NCBI RefSeq assembly: GCF_000764495.1
Contig: NZ_JRLB01000112.1
Coordinates: forward strand, 7 to 53,447
Length of the DNA: 53,441 nucleotides
Source of the DNA: Nitrincola sp. A-D6
GTDB lineage: Bacteria; Pseudomonadota; Gammaproteobacteria; Pseudomonadales; Balneatricaceae
Direction: 5' to 3'
Part shown: piece by piece, positions 1 to 8,505 of the stretch
Numbering within the stretch: position 1 is the first letter of the stretch
Layout: each line of letters starts with the position of its first letter
Position numbers and translations under genes: made by a program
Notes under the pieces: generated by a model
The model's database searches: none
What the model was told of the DNA's origin: nothing
The model's input: the letters and a program-made list of their open reading frames with translations, nothing else

Positions 1-755
1 GCCTGCTGGCTCAGCCTCACCACATCAACCTGCAACTGCTGCATTAGTGGCAATTGATCGGCCAGATTGCAGCAAGCACCGGACAGGGTCTGGATACCAT
101 TCAGTACAAAGACATCCTGTGCCTCCTGAGAGCGCATTAACAGACCGTCCTGATACTGCTGACAGACAAAACCACAGCGATCTTTAGGCAAATCATGATA
201 GCGCGCGGTAAAGCAGCGTGATGACCAGGCCAGTGGCAGATGGCCATAAGCAAACACTTCCGTTTCCACCGACATGCCCTGCCCGGCAATCGCCTGTTGC
301 ATATCCGCCAGGGTTTCACGCGACAGCTCTACCGGAAAACACCAGCGTTGTAAGCCCAGGTTCACTAAACGCTGCAGGGTTCTTGGGTTGTAGATATTCA
401 CCGCCGGTCCACTAACAAAGGGCAAACTGGCTTCAGACAAGAGCTGCAGCGCACTCTGATCATTGGCTTCCACTTGCCAGCCCTGTTTAGCCGCCAATTC
501 AACCAGGCGTGTCAGTTGCTTCAGATCCCCTTCTGATTCGATCAGTGTCTGGCTGGACAACACCACCTGTTTACCGGCCTGTACCAATTGATTAGCCATG
601 CCAACCCAATCATCCAGTTTCAGCTCCCGACGGCGGGCACATACAGTTTCACCCAGATAAACAATTTCTACCGGCCACCGGCTGACTTGATCATAGAAGG
701 CTTCAACTTCTGATTTCTTCCAGTAATACAGCAAGGGTCCCAAAGACAATTTCAT
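1..755 (-). CDS. ubiV: UbiV, O2-independent ubiquinone hydroxylation (C-terminus cut by window)
   Basis: U32-peptidase-family protein that, with UbiU, is known to hydroxylate the ubiquinone ring without oxygen. About 251 codons are visible; E. coli UbiV has about 292, so the C-terminal end lies before the window. Four cysteines fall at residues 39, 181, 194 and 198, essentially the E. coli [4Fe-4S] ligand spacing. The context around the last three (RCFTARYHDL, DRCGFVCQQY) is typical. The ATG at 755 lies 10 bases after the ubiU stop, so the two are surely one transcript. The identification is firm; the function is by family. Confidence 0.93.
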   Translation of the reverse strand, partial: MKLSLGPLLYYWKKSEVEAFYDQVSRWPVEIVYLGETVCARRRELKLDDWVGMANQLVQAGKQVVLSSQTLIESEGDLKQLTRLVELAAKQGWQVEANDQSALQLLSEASLPFVSGPAVNIYNPRTLQRLVNLGLQRWCFPVELSRETLADMQQAIAGQGMSVETEVFAYGHLPLAWSSRCFTARYHDLPKDRCGFVCQQYQDGLLMRSQEAQDVFVLNGIQTLSGACCNLADQLPLMQQLQVDVVRLSQQ

Positions 756-764
756 CGTCAATTC

Positions 765-1758
765 CTACTTCCATTTCCTGTGATAAGCACCCAGTGTCGT
801 CAGGCTGCCCTCAGACAGCTGACTTAACTGCCCGGCCCAGCGCTGCAATTGTGCCGGATCAGCGGAGGATGCCCTGGCCTTATCAATCGCCTGGCGCCAG
901 ACCTGTGTCACCTGTGCCACATACGCAGGACTGCGCTGACGCCCTTCAATTTTAACCGCAGCGATACCCATGGCTTGCAGCTTGGGCAGCAGATCCAGCG
1001 TCGACAGGCTGACGGGTTCTTCCAACGCATGGTAGGTTTCATCACCGACAGCAAAACGACCTTTACACAGCGTGGGATAACCCGCTTTTTCACCTGCCAG
1101 AAAACGATCGATCAGCACACCATTGAGACGTGCCTCCAATCCGGCATCGGTTTCCTGCCAACGTACCGCCTTAGCGGGTGAACAAGCGCCACGGGTATTG
1201 GGTGATTCATCGGTTAGATAGGAGGATAGATAGCAACGTCCTTCTGCCATAATGCACAGGCTACCAAAGGCAAACACCTCCAGTTCAACCGGGCTGTTTT
1301 TGGCCAAATCCTCAACCTGGGAAATCGACAGCACCCGTGGCAGCACCGCCCGTTTAATGCCGAACTGTTGCTGATAGAAAGTCAGCGCGGCACGACTGGT
1401 CGCTGAGCCCTGCACAGACAAGTGGCGCGACAGATCAGGATAGGTTTGAGCGGCATAATCCAGTAGCCCCATATCGGCCAGAATCAGCGCATCCACCCCC
1501 AGTGCTGCCGCCTGGTCCACAGCCCCGGTCCATTCGGCCCAACGTGAGGGCTGAGGATAGGTGTTGATGGCGCAGAACACCTTGCAGCCCCGACTCTGGC
1601 ATAATCAACCCCTTCACGGGCACGCTTATCGTTAAAGTTCAAGCCGATAAACTGACGCGCATTGGTGGCGTTCTGAAAACCAAAATAAACGGCATCAGCC
1701 CTTCATCTACTGCTTTCTTCAGCGCCGGAAGATTCCCGGCAGGACAGACCAACTCCAT
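765..1758 (-). CDS. ubiU: UbiU, O2-independent ubiquinone hydroxylation (two frameshifts)
   Basis: Partner of UbiV in anaerobic ubiquinone synthesis and a U32-family Fe-S protein. It begins MELVCPAGNLPALKKA after a good ribosome site (GGGAGG, 5 bases upstream) and contains GSLCIMAEGRCYLSS, NTRGACSPA and YPTLCKGR, whose cysteines match the known [4Fe-4S] ligands. The reading frame breaks twice: near 1699-1701 (a GGG run that needs a fourth G) and near 1587-1597. Restoring one base at each gives 331 residues, the E. coli UbiU length, with conserved protein across both joins. Sequencing error is therefore likelier than a true pseudogene. The 271-residue open part covers the C-terminal four fifths. 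Confidence 0.9.
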
Positions 1759-1809
1759 GTATACCTCCCAAAATTTGGGCAAGCATAGCAGTTCGGCTAC
1801 AGTGATAAG

Positions 1810-1823
1810 TTGATATTAGTCAT
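1810..1823. promoter_or_regulatory. Possible FNR/Anr box upstream of ubiU
   Basis: TTGATATTAGTCAT keeps one perfect FNR half site (TTGAT), the four-base spacer and a weak second half. It is centred about 58 bases upstream of the ubiU ATG. UbiUV is used without oxygen, so FNR-type control would make sense. The second half site matches only 3 of 5 bases, so this is tentative. Confidence 0.35.
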
Positions 1824-1878
1824 GATCTTGTTGATACCGGTGATGGCAGTTCAGTAAGCACATGAGGCGCCTAATCAG

Positions 1879-2211
1879 TTAAGATTCCATCCCCTCGATT
1901 TCTGGCCAGTCTATTTCAACAATATGCCCAGGGCCTGCATCCAGTAAGATGTAAAAATCACCCTCAGGACGCGGAAAGCGGATGCGAGACTGTTCATCCA
2001 GTGCGCTTGATAGAATCAGGTCTTCATCATAGGTGATTACATCCAGTTGTATGCCTTCAGCACCGGAGCCATCGGAAAAACCGCCTTGGCAAACAATGAA
2101 ATCCCCCTCAAGCTTGCACTGACAGTGCGGAGAGTGCGCCCAGACAGGCAAGGCCACCAGGCTGCTGAACATCAGTAGTGCTATGTAAAAGAAGCGTATG
2201 TTAGTTCTCAT
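1879..2211 (-). CDS. Small secreted protein, last gene of the PepSY set
   Basis: 110 residues with a clear Sec signal peptide (hydrophobic stretch ending near VWAHS). The mature part starts HSPHCQCKLEGD and contains GGFSDGSGAEG and DAGPGH motifs. Similar motifs occur in small periplasmic proteins that I recall beside nickel/cobalt ECF transporters and PepSY-TM proteins; the three Cys and two His near the mature N-terminus would suit metal binding. It lies 28 bases downstream of the next gene on the same strand, so it is probably co-transcribed with the PepSY gene. Function is unknown; a metal-related periplasmic role is inference. Confidence 0.65.
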   Translation of the reverse strand: MRTNIRFFYIALLMFSSLVALPVWAHSPHCQCKLEGDFIVCQGGFSDGSGAEGIQLDVITYDEDLILSSALDEQSRIRFPRPEGDFYILLDAGPGHIVEIDWPEIEGMES

Positions 2212-2239
2212 AATTCGTCCTCAGGTTTGTGCACACAGG

Positions 2240-2780
2240 TTAGCGATTGCGGCTCTCAATGAAGGTTATGGTGCTGGGTGAGGCGTCGGCCAAAGGCATG
2301 GACATCTGGTGCACTGATCCATCCCAACCTACCAGGGTCAGCCAGATATCAGCATCGGCCGTGGCGGTATCGGTAATCGGCACAGAGATAAACTGGCGAT
2401 AAGGAGTCCCGAAGGAGATAGCACCAGCGGTGCGCAGATTACGCGGCTTACCGATGCGCATATAAACGGCTTTCACCTGCGGGATACAGGCCTGGCAGAG
2501 TGAGAGTGAAAAGGTTTTCATATAACTGGCCACCCCATCTTTCCAGGGGGGAATGTATCCCACTCGGCCAGTTGAATCTGCCAGGGGCCGACTGAGTGCT
2601 GACCAAGATCCCGCTCACCCAGCCCTTGTCCCCCCGTGTCATGGCCAGGGTATCAAAATAAAACGGCATCGCCACCATGGGCAAAACCAGCAACAGGGCA
2701 CTGAGATGAAAACGCCAGCGAAACCAGAAACTGTATTTATTTCGGGATGCCGTCTTCTGGGCGGTGGAGGATTGGCTCAT
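2240..2780 (-). CDS. PepSY-associated single-TM protein (two frameshifts)
   Basis: Two open fragments, 2448-2780 and 2240-2563, are parts of one protein of about 180 residues. The N-terminal part has a cytoplasmic tail and one membrane segment (about residues 28-47), followed by FYFDTLAMTRGDKG. The C-terminal part contains DGVASYMKTFSLSLCQAC, VYMRIGKPR and GWDGSVHQMSMPLA. Homologues, often mislabelled as thiamine-pyrophosphate-binding proteins, sit beside PepSY-TM genes in Pseudomonas as I recall. The frame breaks near 2629-2634 and at the six-G run 2546-2551; one extra base at each restores a continuous protein (ERDLG ... EWDTFPPWKDG). It overlaps the PepSY gene by 4 bases, implying tight coupling. 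The exact role is unknown. Confidence 0.7.
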
Positions 2781-4030
2781 AGCTTTTCTCCTTTTTGCAA
2801 GGCATAAGCCGGCATTTGTGCATCCGTCCCTTTGCTGGGTTGCTTGTTGGCCTTTCTTGCCCGAAGGACCGCAGCGGTGTCCCTGAAGGTGCGTTTGGTC
2901 CAGATCATCATGCCGCTGAACACCATCATGGTCAGCAGTATACCGAAGAAGAAATACACCAGTTTTAAGCTCAGACCAACGAAATCACCGGTATGCAGTG
3001 GGCGCATGGAGCCGGTGATAATTTCCAGCCAGGATAGATCCGAAATCCGGCGTGTCTGCTCAATATTGCCATTGTAAGGATTGATGCTGACCTCCTCGAA
3101 CAACAAGGGATAACCTACACTGCGCCCGCCGATACGATAGTGCGCATACGCATTCCATGGCATAGAGACAAAAGATGCCTGAAAATCAGGAAAAGCTGTT
3201 TCAACAACCGCTGTTGCTTCATCCAGGCTGATAAAAGGCGGTGTCTGGCTGTTGGTATCCAGTTGCGGCACATCAGCCCTGTCGACATAGATGGGTGGGC
3301 CCGCCGTGGAGAAGGAGATGTGATTATCCTGCAGTATGCCTTGCAGCAGAAACCAGATACTGGTGATGGAGATAATGGCGATAAAAGGAATCGACCAGAT
3401 ACCCGCCAGGCGATGAAAGTCTCCCCAGAAGACTCGCGCACTGACGTTGAAACGTAGCCGTGGGCGCAAGAAACCTCGCCAAAAGCGTTTATAGACAACC
3501 AGCCCCGTAACTAAGGAAACCAGCATGGGGATGGCGGTGATACTGACAAGGTACCACCCCCAGCTGTAGCCATTAGTCCAGGGCAACAGTAACCAGCCAT
3601 GCAGCCCCCTTACGAACTGGCGAAAATCAAAACGAGCGCTCTCCCCTTGAATAATGCCAGTGTAGGGATTGATATATAGTGTTCGCGTGGTGAAATCTGG
3701 ATAACTGATGCGAGCCGTTAGTGCAAACTGCGATTTTACCGGTCGGGAAATAGATTCAACAATCGCCTCAGGATGGCCCTCATTCACTACGGCGACAATT
3801 TCGTCAAAACTCAGCAGAGGACCCGCCTGAGCCGGAGGATTGGCACGTGAGGCCGGATCAGCCAGCCAGACAATCTCCTGACTAACGGTGGCAATGGTGC
3901 CAGTCAGGCAGATAAAGAATACAAATGCCCAGATCGGCATGGCCATCCAGCTATGCACTAAAAACCAGATTTTGGCGCGACTGGTTCGCGGCTTTCCGGT
4001 CATGGACTTAGTTGAAGTGTACGTAGACAT
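2777..4030 (-). CDS. PepSY-TM protein, putative siderophore-iron reductase
   Basis: 417 residues, typical of the PepSY-associated TM family (PiuB/FoxB-like), inner-membrane proteins linked to reduction of siderophore-bound iron. Four hydrophobic segments are visible: about residues 29-51, 160-182, 207-229 and 360-380. Histidines placed near the membrane (LVHSW, GLHGW, DFHRLAG, PLHTGD) are candidates for haem or metal ligands. A PepSY-like periplasmic segment runs from about 65 to 130. It heads the three-gene set that follows receptor a on the same strand, which supports an iron role. A Fur-like half site (AATGAGAA, 4133-4140) lies upstream but no full box was seen. Substrate is not predictable. 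Confidence 0.85.
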   Translation of the reverse strand: MSTYTSTKSMTGKPRTSRAKIWFLVHSWMAMPIWAFVFFICLTGTIATVSQEIVWLADPASRANPPAQAGPLLSFDEIVAVVNEGHPEAIVESISRPVKSQFALTARISYPDFTTRTLYINPYTGIIQGESARFDFRQFVRGLHGWLLLPWTNGYSWGWYLVSITAIPMLVSLVTGLVVYKRFWRGFLRPRLRFNVSARVFWGDFHRLAGIWSIPFIAIISITSIWFLLQGILQDNHISFSTAGPPIYVDRADVPQLDTNSQTPPFISLDEATAVVETAFPDFQASFVSMPWNAYAHYRIGGRSVGYPLLFEEVSINPYNGNIEQTRRISDLSWLEIITGSMRPLHTGDFVGLSLKLVYFFFGILLTMMVFSGMMIWTKRTFRDTAAVLRARKANKQPSKGTDAQMPAYALQKGEKL

Positions 4031-4183
4031 CAGGTAGATCTTCCGTTGTTTAACAGGATAGGTAGCGCTATCAACTCACAGCAGACAGCAAAGCGCTGTC
4101 AGCAGATTTTTTCTTTGCTTACTCTAAAGACGAATGAGAAATGCAAAAGGTGCAAAACTTTTTTAAAGTCATGAAAGTTGAAG

Positions 4184-4212
4184 TCCCGGAACAGGCAGAG
4201 CCTGGTCCGGGA
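4184..4212 (-). terminator. Hairpin after receptor a
   Basis: A 13-base stem (TCCCGGAACAGGC with GCCTGGTCCGGGA, one mismatch) and a 3-base loop lie just beyond the receptor a stop codon. There is no strong T run after it on the minus strand, so it may be a partial terminator or an RNA-stability element separating cassette a from the PepSY genes. Confidence 0.6.
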
Positions 4213-4232
4213 AGGCTGAAAACCTTGTGAAC

Positions 4233-6727
4233 TTAGAACCGGTATTTCAGGTTGACCGAAAATTCACGAGGGTCACCGAAGGGGGTGTAGTTACGGCTAT
4301 ACATTGACGCCCGATAGGTTTCATCAAACAGGTTGTTCACCACCAGAGTCAGGTCAGCGTTGGAGTTAATTTGATATTTTGCTGTTAATCCAACCAGAGT
4401 TAGCGCATCACGGCTGATTTTCCAGTCCGCCTCTTCTTTGTAAATCTTGCTGTAGTGCTGCAGATTGCCGCCAACAGACCAATCGGTATTGGGCAGTTGG
4501 TAGTTGGTGGCCAGCTGCACCGTGTGTTGCGGTAGTTCAGTTGCATAACGTTCACCTTTGCTAGCGCCGCTAGCATATTCGCTGTTTACATAGGTATAGC
4601 CTGCGGCAAGGTTCCAACCCGGTTGTATTTCGCCATTCGCGCTTAACTGCACCCCTTGGCTGGTGACCTTGTCGGAGGCAGTGTAACAACGGCCACCGCA
4701 GGCATTGGACGGATCGTTGGGGACGGATTCATCCAGCCGAGCCAGGTTGGTTTGCTCCAGCCGAAACACGGCCACAGAGGTATTCAGCTGGCCACCCAAA
4801 AACTCACTTTTAATCCCTGTCTCATAATTGCTACCCACCACCGGCTTCAGCGTATTACCGTCCAGGCTTTTGTTGCTTTGCGGATTAAAAATGTCCGAGT
4901 AGCTGATATAGGCCGAATGGACATCATTGATATCGTAGATCAGGCCGGCATAGGGCGACACAACACCGCTCTCTTTGACTGTGGTGGTACCTGTGTCTAC
5001 ATCTTTATCTTCATATGAGCTGATACGAGTTCCAGCAATCAGCTTGAGCGAATCGGTCAGGCTAAAGCGACCCACCCCATACACCCCCGTTGGGTGATTT
5101 CATATCCACCAGTATAAGGGTTGGCTCCAACAGCTGTAGGTAGTGCTGTGGGGTCGAATGTATACACATTAATGGGCTGTAACGCGGCCATATAGCCACT
5201 TCCAGCATAGTTCCGGGTCATGGTGGAGCCGTTGGCGCCGAATACCAGTTCGTGACTACGCCCCAGCAGACTCACTGGCCCGGAAATATAAGCATCTAAA
5301 GCATCATACGGAATGTCGCCACTTACTCTGGACTGCTGCCTGATATCCATACCATCTCCGGTACTCGGGTCCAGATCGCCTCTGATAAAACTGTAATTAT
5401 TGATGGCATAATTGGTTTTACTGCCGGAGTATTGCAGTTTCATCATCCAGTCTGCGGGCAGTTGCTGCTCCAAACCCAGTGTATATAGGCTGTAGTCTCT
5501 GGTGGTCAGGTTATTTGCGTTGCCGAAGAAAGCGGATCGACTGAGCCCCGCCTGACTACCATCCGCGGCAAAAGGTACGCCAAAGTGGTTTCTGCTTTTA
5601 TCTTCTTGATACTGCAGGCTGGCATAGACCAGGGTGTTGGGGGTAATATCCGCTTCAACAATCCCGTATACCGCCTGCCGGTCTCTGAACACATGATCTA
5701 CAAAGGAGTCCTGCTCGTCCATTAACAGCACCAAGCGCCCCCGTACATGCCCCGACTCTATCAGCGGACCGGAAATATCACCAACCAAGCGGCGCTGCTT
5801 CCATGAACCCAACTGCGCTTCCGCCTGTGCCTGAAACTCATGCGTGGGACGTTTACGCACCAGATTAACAGTACCACCCGGATCGCCCGCTCCACTCATC
5901 AGTCCCGAAGCACCCTGCAACACCTCAACGCGATCAAGGAAGGCATTGTCGATCTGAGGGTTTTGGTTCCAACTGCTTATACCGACAGGATTAGGCATAC
6001 CATCATACTGGTGCTGCAGCTCAAAACCTCGACTGTAGTAGTTATTGCCGTTTTGGCCTCGATCATGAACAAAAACCCCACTGGTGGCTCTGAGCGCATC
6101 ATCAACCGATGTCATGGCAGAATCATCCATCTGCTGGCGGGTGACAACAGTGACGGTTTGCGGTGTTTCTCGTGGCGAGAGGTTAAGCTTGGTGGCAGTA
6201 TTGGTTTGACTGGCCTTATATGAACCCGACCACTCAGTGATCCCTGCAGCACTACCGCTGCGCTCACCCTCAGCGGATACCATCACCGCTGGTAACGTCA
6301 TTACGCCACCACTTTCGCTGGCAGACATCAATGAAACCGTATTCGCGCCAGTAAATCTATAAATGATGCCAGTGCCCTGAAGCAACCGCCGCAACCCTTT
6401 TTCAGAGGTAAAGTTTCCCTGAAGGCCGGCACTGTTTTTGCCTCTGGTCAATTCCCCTGCACCGCTCAGGTACAGCCCAGTCTGTTCTGCAAAGCGATTT
6501 AATGTGTCCGATAAAGACCCCGCCGGTATACTGAACGCTACAGAGGCCTGGGTTTCTGTTGCGCTTTGGGCACTAGCCGGCATCGACCAGAGTGCAGGCA
6601 GAGCCATGGCGGCTGAATAAGCCAGGCCACCACAGGCGATGCGAATGGCCAGGGCCAGAGTTTGGGCTGTTGGTGCACGGTTGTGAGCGACGTTAGGTCC
6701 GCGTTTGGATACAGCGGTGGATTGCAT
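4233..6727 (-). CDS. TonB-dependent siderophore receptor with STN domain, cassette a (one frameshift)
   Basis: Outer-membrane receptor of about 831 residues once one base is restored. Order: signal peptide (to about residue 53, PASAQS), STN signalling domain (about 64-115, FSIPAGSLSDTLNRFAEQ), plug (about 180-300, SPRETPQTVTVVTRQQMDD and LDRVEVLQGASGLMSGAGDPGG), then a beta barrel ending YRF. The STN domain means it can signal to the adjacent FecR and sigma factor when loaded with ligand. The frame breaks at the five-C run 5094-5098; a sixth restores ITQRG-VYGVGRFSL. The plug resembles FpvA/FoxA-type siderophore receptors, but the ligand cannot be read from sequence. Confidence 0.92.
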
Positions 6728-6766
6728 TAACTAGACTCCCATGGGTTAAAGTTTCTGATTCTTCTC

Positions 6767-6781
6767 TTAACACGGACGAAT
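6767..6781 (-). promoter_or_regulatory. Candidate ECF-sigma promoter element before receptor a
   Basis: Minus strand reads ATTCGTCCGTGTTAA, ending 39 bases before the receptor ATG. A related block (TTC, G or A, any base, C, C or T; then GTTAA or GTTAT after 5-8 bases) sits in the same gap of cassettes b, c and d. Recurrence at a similar position in all four makes it a candidate recognition element for the cassette sigma factors. Confidence 0.35.
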
Positions 6782-6820
6782 CAGAATAAAGGGGAAGCCT
6801 TTTGATAAAAAAATTGACCT

Positions 6821-7809
6821 TTACTGTTCAGGCTCCAGCGTTACCCACCAGGGTAAGAGTCGATTGACACGCACGGGCAGTGCATCTTCCAGCATAGCAA
6901 GACAATGGTCGGGATTGTTGATGGGGTAGGCCCCCATCACCCGTACGTTGGCTATGGCCGGATTGATACCAAGATAACCACGACGATAGCGGGCGAGTTC
7001 CGACACCAGCTCTTTGAGAGGAATATCCTCTGCCACGATCAACCCCTTGGTCCAGGCTTCCCTGGCGCGTTCGGCTGTTTGTGGTGGCTGGATGGTTTGC
7101 TGATCAAATGCAGTCTGCTGACCCGCGCTGAAAATTTTGCGATCACCGGCCGTTGTAGTGATTTCCACGGCCCCGTCGTAGACGGCGAGCAAAGTGTCGG
7201 CTTCCCGTTGTTGCACGCTAAAGCGAGTGCCAATTGCCCGCAATGTGCCCTGCCGGGTAGTAACAATAAAGGACGATGTCCTGGGTCCTCGGCAGTCTGT
7301 ATCAAGATTTCGCCCTTGTACAGACGGATGCTGCGCGTATCTTCCCGGTAGTCGATATTTACCGCACTAGCCGTATTGAGCCACAGCTGACCGCCATCGG
7401 CCAAGGATAGTTGGCGGGTCTCGCTGATGGCCGTATGATGGTCGGCCATCCAGCTACTGGCGATGCGTTGGCTTACCACCGGTAATGGGGTATAGCGCCA
7501 GCTCAACCAAACAGCCATACAGGCCAGGCCACTGCCAAGCAGTTTGCGTCGGCTTATCCGCTCCTTGCGAGTGGTTTTGAGAATCCTGCCAGTGCCATCC
7601 TGACCTGCATACTGCTGCGCTTGCTGAAAACGCTGACCGACCCGGGCAACATACTGCCAGGCGCGTTCGTGCTCAGCATTCTGATTAAGCCAAACCCGCC
7701 ATGCTGTTTTTTCCCTCTCGGTGGCATCTTCGTCCGTTACCCTGGCGAACCATTCGGCGGCCTGTTGCAGAACATGATGCTCAGGAAGGCGGGGGCGATG
7801 TTCTTTCAT
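6821..7809 (-). CDS. FecR-family anti-sigma regulator, cassette a (one frameshift)
   Basis: Inner-membrane regulator that in this family holds the sigma factor in check and relays the receptor signal across the periplasm. About 329 residues after correction. A cytoplasmic DUF4880-type region (AAEWFARVTDED ... AWRVWL) comes first, then one membrane segment (about 97-115), then the FecR domain (LADGGQLWLNTASAVNIDY), with a DUF4974-like end. The frame breaks at 7268-7270, where TTT should be TTTT; this restores FIVTTRQGTLRAIGTRFS. The ATG at 7809 overlaps the sigma stop (TGATG), so the two are translationally coupled. An in-frame start 14 codons further upstream lies inside the sigma gene and is less likely. 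Confidence 0.88.
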
Positions 7810-8339
7810 CAATATACAGCCTCGTAAAACCGGGCCTCTATCAATACACATTCCAGCATAGCCCTGGCCATCCAGGTTTTAATGGTTCGCTCCGAGACCT
7901 GCATTTGTGTGGCGATCTGCTTGTAGGTGAGCCCCTCGACCTGGGAGAGGATAAAGGCATTGGCGACTTTTTCTGGTAGGCTCTGCAACATGGCGTCCAG
8001 TTCGCAGAAGCTTTCTACGATGATGGCATGATCCTCTGGAGAGAGGTCCACCTCCTCCGGGCGAGTCGCCAGCACCTCCAGCCAGGCCTGCTCCACGGCC
8101 CTGCGGCGCCACATATCTATGCACAAACGACCCGCCACGGTACGCAAATAGCTACGGGCGCTATCAAGGTTATCCAGTGAACGGGGTTTGAGCAGCAAGC
8201 GTACAAACGTGTCTTGGGCAAGATCCGCCGCCAGATCCTGACAGCCTACCCGGCGGCACAGCCATTTATGCAGCCAACTTTTATGGTCGCTGTATAACAA
8301 TCCCACCTGATCACGCAGCACCGGCTCTACTCCAGACAT
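7809..8339 (-). CDS. ECF sigma factor, FecI/iron-starvation type, cassette a
   Basis: 176 residues. Region 2 (LAADLAQDTFVRLLL) and region 4 (LPEKVANAFILSQVEGLTYKQIATQMQVSERTIKTWMARAM) are typical of FecI-like sigma factors that switch on a siderophore receptor gene. The frame is open to a TTG at 8351, but the ATG at 8339 follows GGGGGAGG directly and is the better start. First gene of cassette a, under a promoter whose -10 lies in a Fur box, so it should be made when iron is low. It is TGATG-coupled to fecR. Confidence 0.9.
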   Translation of the reverse strand: MSGVEPVLRDQVGLLYSDHKSWLHKWLCRRVGCQDLAADLAQDTFVRLLLKPRSLDNLDSARSYLRTVAGRLCIDMWRRRAVEQAWLEVLATRPEEVDLSPEDHAIIVESFCELDAMLQSLPEKVANAFILSQVEGLTYKQIATQMQVSERTIKTWMARAMLECVLIEARFYEAVY

Positions 8340-8356
8340 CACCTCCCCCAAATCAA

Positions 8357-8375
8357 AATGATAATAGTTATCATT
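8357..8375. promoter_or_regulatory. Fur box, cassette a
   Basis: AATGATAATAGTTATCATT has perfect 8-base arms around a 3-base centre and closely matches the 19-base Fur consensus. It overlaps the -10 of the sigma a promoter, so Fur with iron should block RNA polymerase directly. Confidence 0.85.
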
Positions 8376-8401
8376 ATATTCAGCGAAGTTTTGGAATACA
8401 A
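8373..8401 (-). promoter_or_regulatory. Sigma-70-type promoter of cassette a
   Basis: Minus strand: -35 TTGTAT (8396-8401), 17-base spacer, perfect -10 TATAAT (8373-8378). Cassettes b and c have the same arrangement. Confidence 0.7.
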
Positions 8402-8430
8402 GCCCTGATTATTTCACGCACACCAGTTAA

Positions 8431-8504
8431 AGCGATACCCAACAATCCTTTGGTATTTCATTAGATTTACTGTTGGGTTTCGCTGTATTCAACCCTACCT
8501 ACGC
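8431..8504. repeat. REP-like palindromic repeat behind receptor b
   Basis: AGCGATACCCAACA (8431-8444) and TGTTGGGTTTCGCT (8471-8484) form 14-base arms with one mismatch. The second arm is also part of a smaller hairpin with AACCCTAC (8491-8498). The motif pair GTTGGGTTTCGCT ... CAACCC-ACCTACG resembles a short palindromic repeat scattered in many proteobacterial genomes. It starts just past the receptor b stop codon and may end its transcript. Confidence 0.55.
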
Positions 8505-8505
8505 G

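Noticed and set aside
4084-4112. GACAGC/GCTGTC hairpin followed by six T upstream of the PepSY gene
   Set aside because: It would terminate plus-strand transcription, but no plus-strand gene lies there; left as a leader inverted repeat of unknown use.
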